A stretch of DNA of 64,000 nucleotides, taken from Desulfuromonadaceae bacterium. Its GTDB lineage: Bacteria; Desulfobacterota; Desulfuromonadia; Geobacterales; Pseudopelobacteraceae. The translations under genes were made by a program, and so were the position numbers. Positions 9,299 to 18,304 of the stretch are shown here, in pieces; positions within the stretch are counted from its first letter, which is position 1, and every line of letters begins with the position of its first letter. Under the pieces are notes generated by a model that was given only the letters and a program-made list of their open reading frames with translations, was not told the DNA's origin and made no database searches. Where the stretch lies: contig JAQTQX010000004.1 of NCBI GenBank assembly GCA_028712075.1, positions 1 to 64,000 of the forward strand. Direction: 5' to 3'.

Positions 9299-9395
9299 TC
9301 ACAAAATCCCGTAACAAAATGCATTCAGCTTCAGAATTGCAGATAGAAAAAACTCTGGGCACTCACGCCATTAAACCCAAAAAAAGCATTTTAAA

Positions 9396-9535
9396 CACGG
9401 AGAGACGGAGAACACGGAGTAAAATTGAAGAGTTACAGATAAAATATGAGGCCTTATGGTTCACCAAAAAGGTATTTATGTTTTCGACCTTAAGCCTTTG
9501 ATTTCTCAGTGTTCTCCGTGTCTCCGTGTTATTGA
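9396..9535. repeat. Palindromic intergenic repeat (ACACGGAG... family)
   Basis: aacacggagagacggagaacacggagt ... tgttctccgtgtctccgtgtt. Confidence 0.7.
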
Positions 9536-9647
9536 ACTGTCGGTTTTAGGTTAAACAAAATCAAATAGCAGAAAACGCCAAACACACACCCTTTTGCTCA
9601 AAAAGGTACTTTATCAAGCCATGATAATTCACCAACTTGTTCCAGAC

Positions 9648-9758
9648 TCACCATCGGGTAGTGCCGTGAGTACGACACAGGTCAACAATCTTCATTCCGG
9701 CTTGGGCTTGTTTCAGGATACCGATGATCTGCTCTTCGGTGAATCGCCTTGGTTTCAT
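9648..9758 (-). pseudogene. IS3-family OrfA N-terminal remnant
   Basis: minus strand MKPRRFTEEQIIGILKQAQAGMKIVDLCRTHGTTRW*. Confidence 0.8.
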
Positions 9759-9810
9759 GTCCAGACTCCTTTTGGGGGTTCCAGACCGAAATCACTAAGT
9801 TTGCAATGGT

Positions 9811-10965
9811 TCATCTGGAGGGAGGGCTAGGAGGCAGAGGAGCACCGATTTTATATTTGTAACCATCACTGTTAACTGCGCCATTTGAGTCAACCACATA
9901 GAGGTAAGCAATCTGACCTGGTGTGAAATTTCCCGAGTTGAACGTAATGGTTATTTGACCGCTGCCCCATGCTGTAGGAGGCTGTATTTCGCAGTGAGTT
10001 TTTGCCCCCCATGTTGAGGTATCACACAATTCGACTCGTGCAAAAGTATTATCGATGTAAACATTGTCAAAATAAAATTTCATATTTCCGAGAGTTGTAG
10101 GTAAATTATTTGAATCATTTAAACTTTCCAATCCGTTGGTTATCATAAAATAACGCCATTTATCATCACCTACCGAATGTGTTATTAAATTATTCCACGT
10201 TGTCGTTAATACTCCATTACAATAGGAAAGTATTTGACCATCTGCTACATCAGGTGCAGAAGATAATTTAATTACTTGCTCAAATCTAAACCAAGTATTT
10301 TGGTCACCGTACATGTTTCGATTGCCGGGGGCAAAGGAATGGTCGAAGCCTGTTGCTCCAGATTTGGAATACACATTGCTACCACTGTTGTACCATCCCA
10401 ACTTAGTGGGTGGATCGTAGTATGCCGTAGTCGATGAAGTCCAAAAAGCATTGATATGGACACTAGATACATTTGTTTGTACATCAGGATAATTGTTTGC
10501 GTAATAAACATTTGGGTGACTAGACCAGCGCCACACCTTCCACTGATACCCACGGTTTGTATCATTTTTTTCAATAAAAATGTTGGCACTTAAATACATT
10601 TTATCAGAAATTGAATTAGCCCCTAAATCACGAATCATCTGATTATAAGAACCTTTATTGATATTGGTACTATCTAAGGCTTTACTACCACCATATGCTT
10701 TTGTATTTGAAACAACTGGATTTCCGGACAACCTTGTCCAACCTGAGGGGGGAACCCCCATCAAATCCGATTCTAAATTATCGAAAACTAAAGGCTCAGC
10801 GCTCGGTTTTGTACCAAAATTATTGCCTGATATAACAATATCTTGATTACTCAACGGTGGTCTTGATAATGACAATATACTGGGTGCAGCACAAACCGAC
10901 CCACTAAGCGTAAAACTTGCAAATAATATAGCATTAACTATAACCCAAAACTGACTTGTGTTCAT
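9811..10965 (-). CDS. Secreted IPT/TIG-like domain protein with large beta-rich (lectin/lyase-like) region, function unknown
   Basis: start MNTSQFWVIVNAILFASFTLSGSVCAAPSILSLSRPPLSNQDIVISGNNFG; long Trp/Tyr/Asn-rich beta-like central region. Confidence 0.6.
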   Translation of the reverse strand: MNTSQFWVIVNAILFASFTLSGSVCAAPSILSLSRPPLSNQDIVISGNNFGTKPSAEPLVFDNLESDLMGVPPSGWTRLSGNPVVSNTKAYGGSKALDSTNINKGSYNQMIRDLGANSISDKMYLSANIFIEKNDTNRGYQWKVWRWSSHPNVYYANNYPDVQTNVSSVHINAFWTSSTTAYYDPPTKLGWYNSGSNVYSKSGATGFDHSFAPGNRNMYGDQNTWFRFEQVIKLSSAPDVADGQILSYCNGVLTTTWNNLITHSVGDDKWRYFMITNGLESLNDSNNLPTTLGNMKFYFDNVYIDNTFARVELCDTSTWGAKTHCEIQPPTAWGSGQITITFNSGNFTPGQIAYLYVVDSNGAVNSDGYKYKIGAPLPPSPPSR

Positions 10966-11246
10966 AAAGCCGCCTCCCCTCTCGCATAAACGATACCTTT
11001 CAAAGTAACGCAACTGAGGTGTCCTGTCAATCGTGGACACTGACATCTCAGGCGGCCACCGCCAGTATATTGAAATTCTTTACACTACCCACTACCGTCA
11101 CATGGCGGCATCTCCTTTCGGTTTATTTGACAGTTCGGTTTCTGGGGGGAAGTCACAATGGGGTAAGGTCAAACTCACAACATGTACGTTTGATAGTTCA
11201 CTCAATAATATTGCTTTACCTTCTGCTAAGTAAAATCAACTTTGCT

Positions 11247-12005
11247 TCAAAGCGAATAATAGTTGTCTAATTTTAGAAAATTAGGTGTTAGATTCATCCA
11301 GTTAGATGATTTAAGCAGTTCAACCTCTGCATTATACGGTTCATACGTGGTACCCGGGTGAACCATTAATTCTATCGAGCTCAAATGAGGAAGAGTACCA
11401 TTCTCAATAATTTTATAAAAAGTTGAAAAACCGCAAAAACCTTCTGCGCTCCTTGTTGACCATATTTTGCGCAATGCAATACTGAATACAATTTTTTTTA
11501 TGTGCCTTACTATCGACATCCGCTGCCCTGGAGGGAGCAAATTAATAGTATTTCTGACCCTTAGGATGCCAAACTGCCGTTGTAGCGACTTTAAAACAAT
11601 AAACAACTGAGGCATAGTATGAATATGTTGGTGAGAATCAAAATGGCTTATAGTGATGCCAAAATCAACAACTCTCTGTACCTGAGCAATTAACTCCATT
11701 TGTAGTGCATTAGTAAGATTCTTTGAAAACGGGGCACCAAATATTTTTTCAGAAAGACTACCATCTTCGCTAAGTATACGTTCTAGATAATGTGATCTTG
11801 TGAGTGGCTTAAAAACGGTCAGGTTCAAGTGTACGCCAAACGAACAGTTCGGAAATCGGTATATGTTTTCAACAGCATGCTCAAATGCAGGAGCATTGGA
11901 AATAATTGATGCTGAAGTAACCAAACCCTGTTCCATCAACTCAAATATTTTATTATTCACCGTCTCACTTGCACCAAGATCATCAGCGTTGACAATTACT
12001 AGCAC
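11247..12005 (-). CDS. ChbG/YdjC-family polysaccharide deacetylase
   Basis: MLVIVNADDLGASETVN; SFGVHLNLT; FDSHQHIH; ELMVHPG. Confidence 0.88.
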   Translation of the reverse strand: MLVIVNADDLGASETVNNKIFELMEQGLVTSASIISNAPAFEHAVENIYRFPNCSFGVHLNLTVFKPLTRSHYLERILSEDGSLSEKIFGAPFSKNLTNALQMELIAQVQRVVDFGITISHFDSHQHIHTMPQLFIVLKSLQRQFGILRVRNTINLLPPGQRMSIVRHIKKIVFSIALRKIWSTRSAEGFCGFSTFYKIIENGTLPHLSSIELMVHPGTTYEPYNAEVELLKSSNWMNLTPNFLKLDNYYSL

Positions 12006-12036
12006 ATTTCAATCCCTTTTACTTAATTTTGTACCT

Positions 12037-13041
12037 TCATGCACCGTTACCGGTCATAACGTACTTGATTTTTAAATAATAATTGAAAATCAGTCCTACG
12101 CTTCTGCCTACAAAATAAAAATAGTAAATGATATTTAACTGCAACAATTTTATTATAGCACTTGAAATATCATTATGTTGTTTATTCCACGCAATCACTT
12201 TCTTTAAAGGTTGAATATTTATGATACAAGTTATCAGCACGACTACACATGAAATGTAAAACATCTGTGCATGACAATAAACAAGCAAAGGAAAAATAAA
12301 GTGACAAATAATGAATACATTTGTCGCAATAAAAAGTTTATTAGTAAGAGGATTGGTTATATCAATTGAGTTTTTTGAGTGCCATATTTGCCTTTTAGTA
12401 ATTTCGAGCACGCTTTTTGGATAGCCTTGATGAATAACAAAACACTGCTTTAATGACAGCAATTGAAACCCTTTGGAAGTAATTGCGATAGATAATTTAT
12501 CATCTTCTCCTGCCGAAAGCACTTCATCAAATCCTCCACATTCACAGAACACTTCTCGACTCACAATGAAATTTGCACCAGGCAGATATTTAGTAATGAG
12601 AGTTTCACTCCCCTGACCTGAAACCCAAGCTTTTTCCAACCAAGTACCATTTTCCTTTACTAAACACCCCCCCCCCACTGCTCCAATACCAGAGCGAAAC
12701 AAAAAAACCAGGGCATCCTCCAGCCACTGTTTCGGCACGATACAATCCGCATCAGTAAAAGCCAGAATTTCACCTGTTGATTCAGCAAAACCTGCATTCC
12801 TGACTGCACCTACTTTTACACCAGGCTTCTCAATTAATTTTACAGGATACCCCCTGGCAATGCTGTTTGTATTATCAGTTGATCCATTATCAACCACAAT
12901 AATTTCGAGCTTATCTTTGGGGTATTCCAGACTAATAACAGAGCTGAGGCACTCCCCAATGTATCTGTCTTCATTGAAAGCAGGAATAATCACTGACACT
13001 TTCGGAAAAGCTTGTTCCATATTTTTGAACTCTGTACTCAT
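12037..13041 (-). CDS. Family 2 glycosyltransferase (contains G10 tract)
   Basis: VSVIIPAFNEDRYIGECLSSV...VVDNGSTDNT...AFTDADC. Confidence 0.88.
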   Translation of the reverse strand: MSTEFKNMEQAFPKVSVIIPAFNEDRYIGECLSSVISLEYPKDKLEIIVVDNGSTDNTNSIARGYPVKLIEKPGVKVGAVRNAGFAESTGEILAFTDADCIVPKQWLEDALVFLFRSGIGAVGGGCLVKENGTWLEKAWVSGQGSETLITKYLPGANFIVSREVFCECGGFDEVLSAGEDDKLSIAITSKGFQLLSLKQCFVIHQGYPKSVLEITKRQIWHSKNSIDITNPLTNKLFIATNVFIICHFIFPLLVYCHAQMFYISCVVVLITCIINIQPLKKVIAWNKQHNDISSAIIKLLQLNIIYYFYFVGRSVGLIFNYYLKIKYVMTGNGA

Positions 13042-13056
13042 AGGATGGAAAAGGGA

Positions 13057-14163
13057 TTATGGGCTGTGGGCGATGCCAATTCTACGCATCAATGCTCGTA
13101 ATATTATTTGTATATTGTAATACACATTGGTTTTAAAGAAATTCTTAAAAAAATTCTTATAGTTAGTTCTGTATATTTCACCACTGATTTTCTGCTGAAT
13201 TGCTTCCATTTGAACATCCGGCAAACATGCCCCGCTTCGAATATTGGAACTAAGATTATGTATTTTGGCTATAAATTGGTCACTTTGTGACTTATTCATA
13301 AGATAAGGGCAATAATCATCTTTTATTTCGATAGGGACAATTTTACTTCCTGCGATTCCATTACTATTTATACTAATGACTAGTGCAAACGACTTATTTG
13401 CAGGGTCTGCATCCATATCAAAAATAAAATTCCCCAAACTATAGGCAATAAGTCCACCATTATATTCTTCTATTCCCTGCGGTGCATGGGAGTGATGCCC
13501 CAATATTATTGTTACACCACAATCAACAAGCTTGTGACAAAGTTCACGCTGCTCCAAAGATATTGAGTCCATAAATTCATATCCCCAATGCAACGAACAC
13601 ACTAATAAGCCATTAAAGCTAGTTCTTATTTTCTGAATATCTCGCAAAATATCATCAGCATTTTCCCGTAAAGAGTACGGTGCTTTTAACATTGGATGGT
13701 ACTGTTCATAGTGCAAAGAATAGCCGACAAAACCAATGACGAAACCATTAAGCTCAAATGTTGCAAAGTTTCTATTAGAATAATCATCGCCGATAATCTT
13801 GACGCCTTTACTTGCAAGATTGTCAATTGTATCAATATATGGCTCCATGCCATGCTGGAATATGTGATTATTAGCGATATTTACAACATTAAATCCTGAT
13901 CTGCTGATTATATCGGTGAAATCAGATTTTCCTCTTATTTCAACTGACGAAATGTCATAGACATTCCTGCCCTTATCACTAAGAACGCTTTCAATATTTC
14001 CAAAACAAATATCATGACCATCTATAATTGTTTTAATTTTTTCGACAAAATAATCTTTCCCATTTCTGTAAATACTGTCTTTTACACCGCATCCTGTCTT
14101 AAGTGGCGTATCCGCCAAAAAAATATCTCCAACCGCCAATAGATTGATTGACTCATTTTTCAT
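13057..14163 (-). CDS. CapA-family (poly-gamma-glutamate capsule biosynthesis-like metallophosphatase) protein
   Basis: INLLAVGDIFLADTPL, NIANNHIFQHG, CSLHWGYEF, ILGHHSHAPQGIEEYNGGLIAYSLGNFIFD. Confidence 0.85.
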   Translation of the reverse strand: MKNESINLLAVGDIFLADTPLKTGCGVKDSIYRNGKDYFVEKIKTIIDGHDICFGNIESVLSDKGRNVYDISSVEIRGKSDFTDIISRSGFNVVNIANNHIFQHGMEPYIDTIDNLASKGVKIIGDDYSNRNFATFELNGFVIGFVGYSLHYEQYHPMLKAPYSLRENADDILRDIQKIRTSFNGLLVCSLHWGYEFMDSISLEQRELCHKLVDCGVTIILGHHSHAPQGIEEYNGGLIAYSLGNFIFDMDADPANKSFALVISINSNGIAGSKIVPIEIKDDYCPYLMNKSQSDQFIAKIHNLSSNIRSGACLPDVQMEAIQQKISGEIYRTNYKNFFKNFFKTNVYYNIQIILRALMRRIGIAHSP

Positions 14164-15511
14164 GATTTTTGTCTTTATTGATATTTGACAAAACGAATTT
14201 TCTCTTTCCCGTTTTAATTTCATCAATTTTTTGTACTATCTGGAAATGTACTTTCAAATTATTATCGCCTTTATCTAAAATTTCATTTCTTATTTTATTC
14301 AATAACGTTTCACTAAGCATATCATTGGCTACCAACTGGACATTTAAATTAGTAACGTCTTCCTGAATAACTCGAAAATTATCGATTTCAGGATAATATT
14401 CAAAAAGTCCTGTGAAAAAATGAACAATCAACTTGTTACCGTTAGGTGTATAAATAAAGTCGGAATCTCTACCATCTATCTTTTCCAGAATATCGTAACC
14501 ACGTCCGCATGAGCACGACTCTTCCTTACACATTCGTCCCACATCGCCAACTTTGTATCTAATAAACGGCATTGCCCCAGGTTCAAGACACGTCAGCACA
14601 ATATTGCCCATCTCTCCCCGTGGTACCGGCATGCCAGCATCATCGACAATCTCCACAATTACATGAGGCATAAAAATATGATATTTATTGTTGCCAGCGG
14701 GACACTGAGCAGCAACCTGAATGCCTTCACCGCAGCCATAAGTGTCTGTTACCCGGCATTGAAACTGTTCTTCAATGCACTTCCTGAAGTGTTCATAGAG
14801 ATTGTCGCCCCAGGTAACAACTCCGCTCATATTAAGTTTTAAGTCAACTTCTCTAGCGCGATTTGCCAGGGCAAACATACTGCCGGGATACCCCATTAAA
14901 TATTTGATATTCTTTTGTTTAATTATATCAAGATAGTAGTCCAGACGTGCATCACTCAGATCAAACGCGGATGCGTAATACGTATTAAAAACCAGATCTT
15001 TTATTTTTTTAACGACACCTCTTTTAAGAGACATGCCGGTTTGAAACACGGCGTCGCCTTGCTGCCAACCGGAATAGTTTGCCCGCATCAGCATAAGTGC
15101 GCGTGCCTGACTCATAGTCTGATTATCAACCATGACCGCAAAAGGATTACCGGAGGAACCACTGGTAAAGTATTCCTTAACCGGCCAGTTGGTTTTACGT
15201 GTGCAGCCATTTGGATAACTGGCTTTCAAATCCTTCTTGGAGACAATTGGCAGTTTATGCATTTCATTTATAGTTTTAATCAGACTGACGTCAATCCCAT
15301 GTTGCGCGTATAAATCTCTATAGAATGGCACCTCCTCGACAGCGGTGCTTAAAAGACGTAGCAATTTATCAGTCTGATATGCTAGCAGTTTTTCCCGTGG
15401 CCACCATTGTGCTTGATCGAAAAACGCGTGCCATTCCATAACCTGCTGGCCGGAAAGCTTGTCAGCAATTTTCAGGAACGAAGAGTTCAAAAATAATTTG
15501 CGAATGGGCAT
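14153..15511 (-). CDS. Phenylacetate-CoA ligase-like (CapK/PaaK) adenylate-forming enzyme
   Basis: TSGSSGNPFAVMVD; DTYGCGEG; PFIRYKVGDVG; CSCGRGYDILEKIDGR. Confidence 0.87.
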   Translation of the reverse strand: MPIRKLFLNSSFLKIADKLSGQQVMEWHAFFDQAQWWPREKLLAYQTDKLLRLLSTAVEEVPFYRDLYAQHGIDVSLIKTINEMHKLPIVSKKDLKASYPNGCTRKTNWPVKEYFTSGSSGNPFAVMVDNQTMSQARALMLMRANYSGWQQGDAVFQTGMSLKRGVVKKIKDLVFNTYYASAFDLSDARLDYYLDIIKQKNIKYLMGYPGSMFALANRAREVDLKLNMSGVVTWGDNLYEHFRKCIEEQFQCRVTDTYGCGEGIQVAAQCPAGNNKYHIFMPHVIVEIVDDAGMPVPRGEMGNIVLTCLEPGAMPFIRYKVGDVGRMCKEESCSCGRGYDILEKIDGRDSDFIYTPNGNKLIVHFFTGLFEYYPEIDNFRVIQEDVTNLNVQLVANDMLSETLLNKIRNEILDKGDNNLKVHFQIVQKIDEIKTGKRKFVLSNINKDKNHEK

Positions 15512-15512
15512 T

Positions 15513-16673
15513 TTAACGCATCCTTTGAGAAATAAGTGACTGCAATGAAGTCACCGTAGATGTTACGTCATAGCGCTCCACTGCCAACGGTGCAAAATCA
15601 GCAAAAATATTTCGCATGTCATTCTCCATAAAGAGTTTTATTTCATTTATGAAGGCATTCAGGTCTTTAGACGGAACAAGATGTGTTGGAGTATTTGCTG
15701 CAACTTCACGTAAACCAATACAGCCAAATGCCAATAGCGGTGTACCGCAGGCTAGCACTTCCATTGGCAGGAGAGGACAAGCCTCCCATAACGAAGGCAT
15801 CACAACCAGGTCGAGCCCCTTTATCACACTCGCCACATTTGGCGTAAAAGGCAAAAACTTGAAGTATTCATCCAAACCACGCGCTGTAATGGCAGCCTTT
15901 TCCTCACGGATGAACGCACCATCCCCGAATGTCAATACAAGCGGTTTCTTCGGCAAATTCCCTGATTTTTTCAATTGTTCTATTGCATCGACGAGATACA
16001 CAAACCCCTTTTGCGCCATAAAACGACCCAAAAAACCAATCAGAAAAAAATCTTCACCTACTCCCAACTCACTACGCAAATCCCTCGGTACAGCATTTAC
16101 AAAACGATCACTTTCAATACCGTTCAAAATTACAACACATTTACCGTTTTTTCTTGCGAATGCGGGGAAGAACTCAAGCAGGTTCGCTTGGGCATCGTGA
16201 CTGACAGAATGTATGGTATTCACCAACGACAGCGCTGCTCCCATTCCGATCTTCTTGATCCGCCCGGAGAACCCTCTGAATTGGGCATTTGAAAGGACAT
16301 CGTGTGATGTAAGAATATGTGGAGTCCGGAAGAGGAATGCCGGTAACGCTGCACAGATACCAGAAGTAAAACCTTGCGAATGAACCAGATCGTACCGACC
16401 GCGCATGAGTAACTTGACTGTAGCTATGGAGAGTTCATACGCCGAAGGTCGTTCAGATACTTTTATTATTTCGAAATCAAGCCCTTCAAGATCAGCAGCC
16501 AACACATTAAGCTCAGAATTATCCGGCCCGAGAATGGTAAAATGATACTGCTTTGGGTCAAAACGGCGGTACACATAGCGCATGAAGGTGCGGATGCCGC
16601 CCACCGGCCAGCGCACTACCAGCAGAATCCTTTTTTTGCGTACTGTGACATTATTGTTTTCAGTTGCTTTCAT
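15513..16673 (-). CDS. Family 4 glycosyltransferase
   Basis: KRILLVVRWPVGGIRTFMRYV; GFLGRFMAQKGFVYLVDAIEQL; PSLWEACPLLPMEVLACGTP; start moved to MKATENNN because the upstream extension overlaps a palindrome. Confidence 0.85.
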   Translation of the reverse strand: MKATENNNVTVRKKRILLVVRWPVGGIRTFMRYVYRRFDPKQYHFTILGPDNSELNVLAADLEGLDFEIIKVSERPSAYELSIATVKLLMRGRYDLVHSQGFTSGICAALPAFLFRTPHILTSHDVLSNAQFRGFSGRIKKIGMGAALSLVNTIHSVSHDAQANLLEFFPAFARKNGKCVVILNGIESDRFVNAVPRDLRSELGVGEDFFLIGFLGRFMAQKGFVYLVDAIEQLKKSGNLPKKPLVLTFGDGAFIREEKAAITARGLDEYFKFLPFTPNVASVIKGLDLVVMPSLWEACPLLPMEVLACGTPLLAFGCIGLREVAANTPTHLVPSKDLNAFINEIKLFMENDMRNIFADFAPLAVERYDVTSTVTSLQSLISQRMR

Positions 16674-16719
16674 TTTAGCACTTCCTGTCAACCTGATTAG
16701 CACTGATCTCCCACTTTTT

Positions 16720-16812
16720 TTCCTGGAGGTCAGGAGGGGGATGGGGGATGATTTCTGCTTGATATAACCCATCCCCACCCCAACCCTCCCCTTGAAAGGG
16801 AGGAGGCTATTT
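16720..16812. repeat. G/C-rich palindromic repeat (CCCATCCCCACCCCAACCCTCCCCTTGAAAGGGAGG family)
   Basis: ggaggtcaggagggggatggggg ... cccatccccaccccaaccctccccttgaaagggaggagg; same unit recurs inside the GT4 gene at ~31440. Confidence 0.75.
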
Positions 16813-16822
16813 AAGGTTAGGT

Positions 16823-16947
16823 CTACTTATTCCCGTCAATTAGTTCTCTATACCACATCTCCAGCACCATAAGAGTCCAGATAATATAACTGTGATCACG
16901 CCGTCCCGGTACTCTGCCACCATGTTTTTCAGGTAAGCGGCGTTGAA
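16823..16947 (-). pseudogene. C-terminal relic of asparagine synthase (glutamine-hydrolysing; XrtA-system amidotransferase type)
   Basis: FNAAYLKNMVAEYRDG then frameshift to DHSYIIWTLMVLEMWYRELIDGNK*, resembling AsnB-family C-terminus. Confidence 0.65.
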
Positions 16948-17038
16948 ATAACCCCAAGTCTTTCTGCTTTTGAAGTTATCCGCCGTTATCCCTTTCATCC
17001 CTGTGAATAAATGATTCTGTTTTGACTTCAAAGGCTTT

Positions 17039-17158
17039 TTAACAGGGATAAGGAAAGATAAAGGCGGATGAAACCTGAAAGATAAAGATCTATTTTGTTT
17101 AACTCCAAGTATTCGTTTCGCTTTTGAAGTTATCCGCCGTGATCCCTTTTATCCCTAT
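17039..17158. repeat. Palindromic repeat (ACAGGGATAAAG...TTATCCCTGTTAA family); half copy at 16949-17006
   Basis: ttaacagggataaggaaagataaaggcggatg...aactccaagtattcgtttcgcttttgaagttatccgccgtgatcccttttatccc. Confidence 0.85.
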
Positions 17159-17326
17159 TTATGCCTCACCCGCTCCGCTTAAGCCGTAAAGGCGCCAAAA
17201 GAAACTGTTCGGCACATGCTTAAACTTATGAAAAAGTTTGTCGTATTCTTCCACAGAACTTGCAGATATAAAATAGAAGATGACAGGTATTCTTGTCTCA
17301 ATTCACCACATAACAATAATACGTAT

Positions 17327-17409
17327 TTCTTTGCGACTTCGCGGCTTTGCGTGAGAAAAGACTATTTATCTCGCCCGCTTCGCTCAAGCCGCCAAGGCGC
17401 TAAGAGAAT
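17327..17409. repeat. Intergenic repeat (TTCTTTGCGACTTCGCGGCTTTGCGTG...CGCCAAGGCGCTAAG); further copies 17803-17883 and 17921-17975 (truncated)
   Basis: direct comparison of the three copies flanking the GxxExxY gene. Confidence 0.85.
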
Positions 17410-17786
17410 CATAGACCATTTACTACTCTGGTGATTCCATCCTTTATCAGGTTTGATCCAAAATTAACAAGAAACCCGAGCTTTTTTCCAGAAAGGCGTA
17501 AATAGGTTACAAGCTGCTTTTTATGAACCGGAACAACAGACTCTACAGACTTTAGTTCGATAATCACCTTATCATCGACAAGTATATCGGCTCGAAACCC
17601 TTCACCAAGTACGACTCCTTCATATACGACAGGTATCAATTGTTGACGCACTACATCAAGCCCCCTTTGTTGAAGCTCATAGGAGAGAGCCGACTCATAA
17701 ACAGACTCCAGCAGACCCGGCCCCAATACTGTGTGAACTTTATAGCAGCAATCAACAATAACTGTAGCTATTTGATTTTCGTCCAT
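17409..17786 (-). CDS. GxxExxY family protein (PDDEXK_3-like)
   Basis: GPGLLESVYESAL; FRADILVDDKVIIELKSV; LGFLVNFGSNLIKDGITRVV. Confidence 0.92.
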   Translation of the reverse strand: MDENQIATVIVDCCYKVHTVLGPGLLESVYESALSYELQQRGLDVVRQQLIPVVYEGVVLGEGFRADILVDDKVIIELKSVESVVPVHKKQLVTYLRLSGKKLGFLVNFGSNLIKDGITRVVNGL

Positions 17787-17975
17787 ACCCGTTAATTATA
17801 CCTTTCTTTGCGACTTCGCGGCTTTGCGTGATAAAGAACTTATGTCTCTCGCCCGCTTCGCTTAAGACGCCAAGGCGCTAAGAAGATCTAAAAAACAAAA
17901 TGATTCTGGTTGTTCATAAAGCCTTTCTCTGCGACTTCGCGGCTTTGCGTGATAAAGAACTTATGTCTCTCGTCT

Positions 17976-18212
17976 TTACTGAGGCCCAGCCAATCGCTCT
18001 TTACCGGTTATGACCTTCAACGACCGGATCGGATCAAGCATCCCTGCCAGCAGCAGATGATACCCGGCGGCAAGATAGTTTTTCTCCTCCAGATAGCATT
18101 GCCCCAGCCTGAAATTGAGCACCGCCTTACGGCGTCTGACAGTGGCAGGTGGATACGGGTATCGTTTGCGGGCGGCCTCAAGAATCTTGAAACCGTTTTT
18201 CCAGCGCTCCAT
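17976..18212 (-). pseudogene. C-terminal relic of a GT2 paralogous to the adjacent glycosyltransferase
   Basis: MERWKNGFKILEAARKRYPYPPATVRRRKAVLNFRLGQCYLEEKNYLAAGYHLLLAGMLDPIRSLKVITGKE vs RRWLNGYTILKKAYSRYNYPLSTIFGRLAVLNFRLGQCYYEEKRYLRAGLLFIASGICNPKRAIGVLIGKE in 18305..19249. Confidence 0.85.
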
Positions 18213-18304
18213 TGTCCGGTTATTACTGATACTGCCGCCATGCCTGCGGTATTTCCAGAGACATTTATCGATAAATAAACATCAAAGCTACGACATACAT
18301 GAAA

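Noticed and set aside
11020-11080. gtgtcctgtcaatcgtggacac palindrome as a definite IS end or operator
   Set aside because: Only 6-bp perfect arms; no transposase or partner repeat identified, so left as a suggestion in the IS3 finding only.
15616-16292. Plus-strand ORFs opposite the GT4 gene
   Set aside because: Antisense artefacts; GT4 motifs are on the minus strand.
17216-17330. Possible further gene relic (minus: VIFYFISASSVEEYDKLFHKFKHVPNSFFWRLYGLSGAGEA*)
   Set aside because: Short, family not recognisable by eye, and its end is made of repeat sequence.
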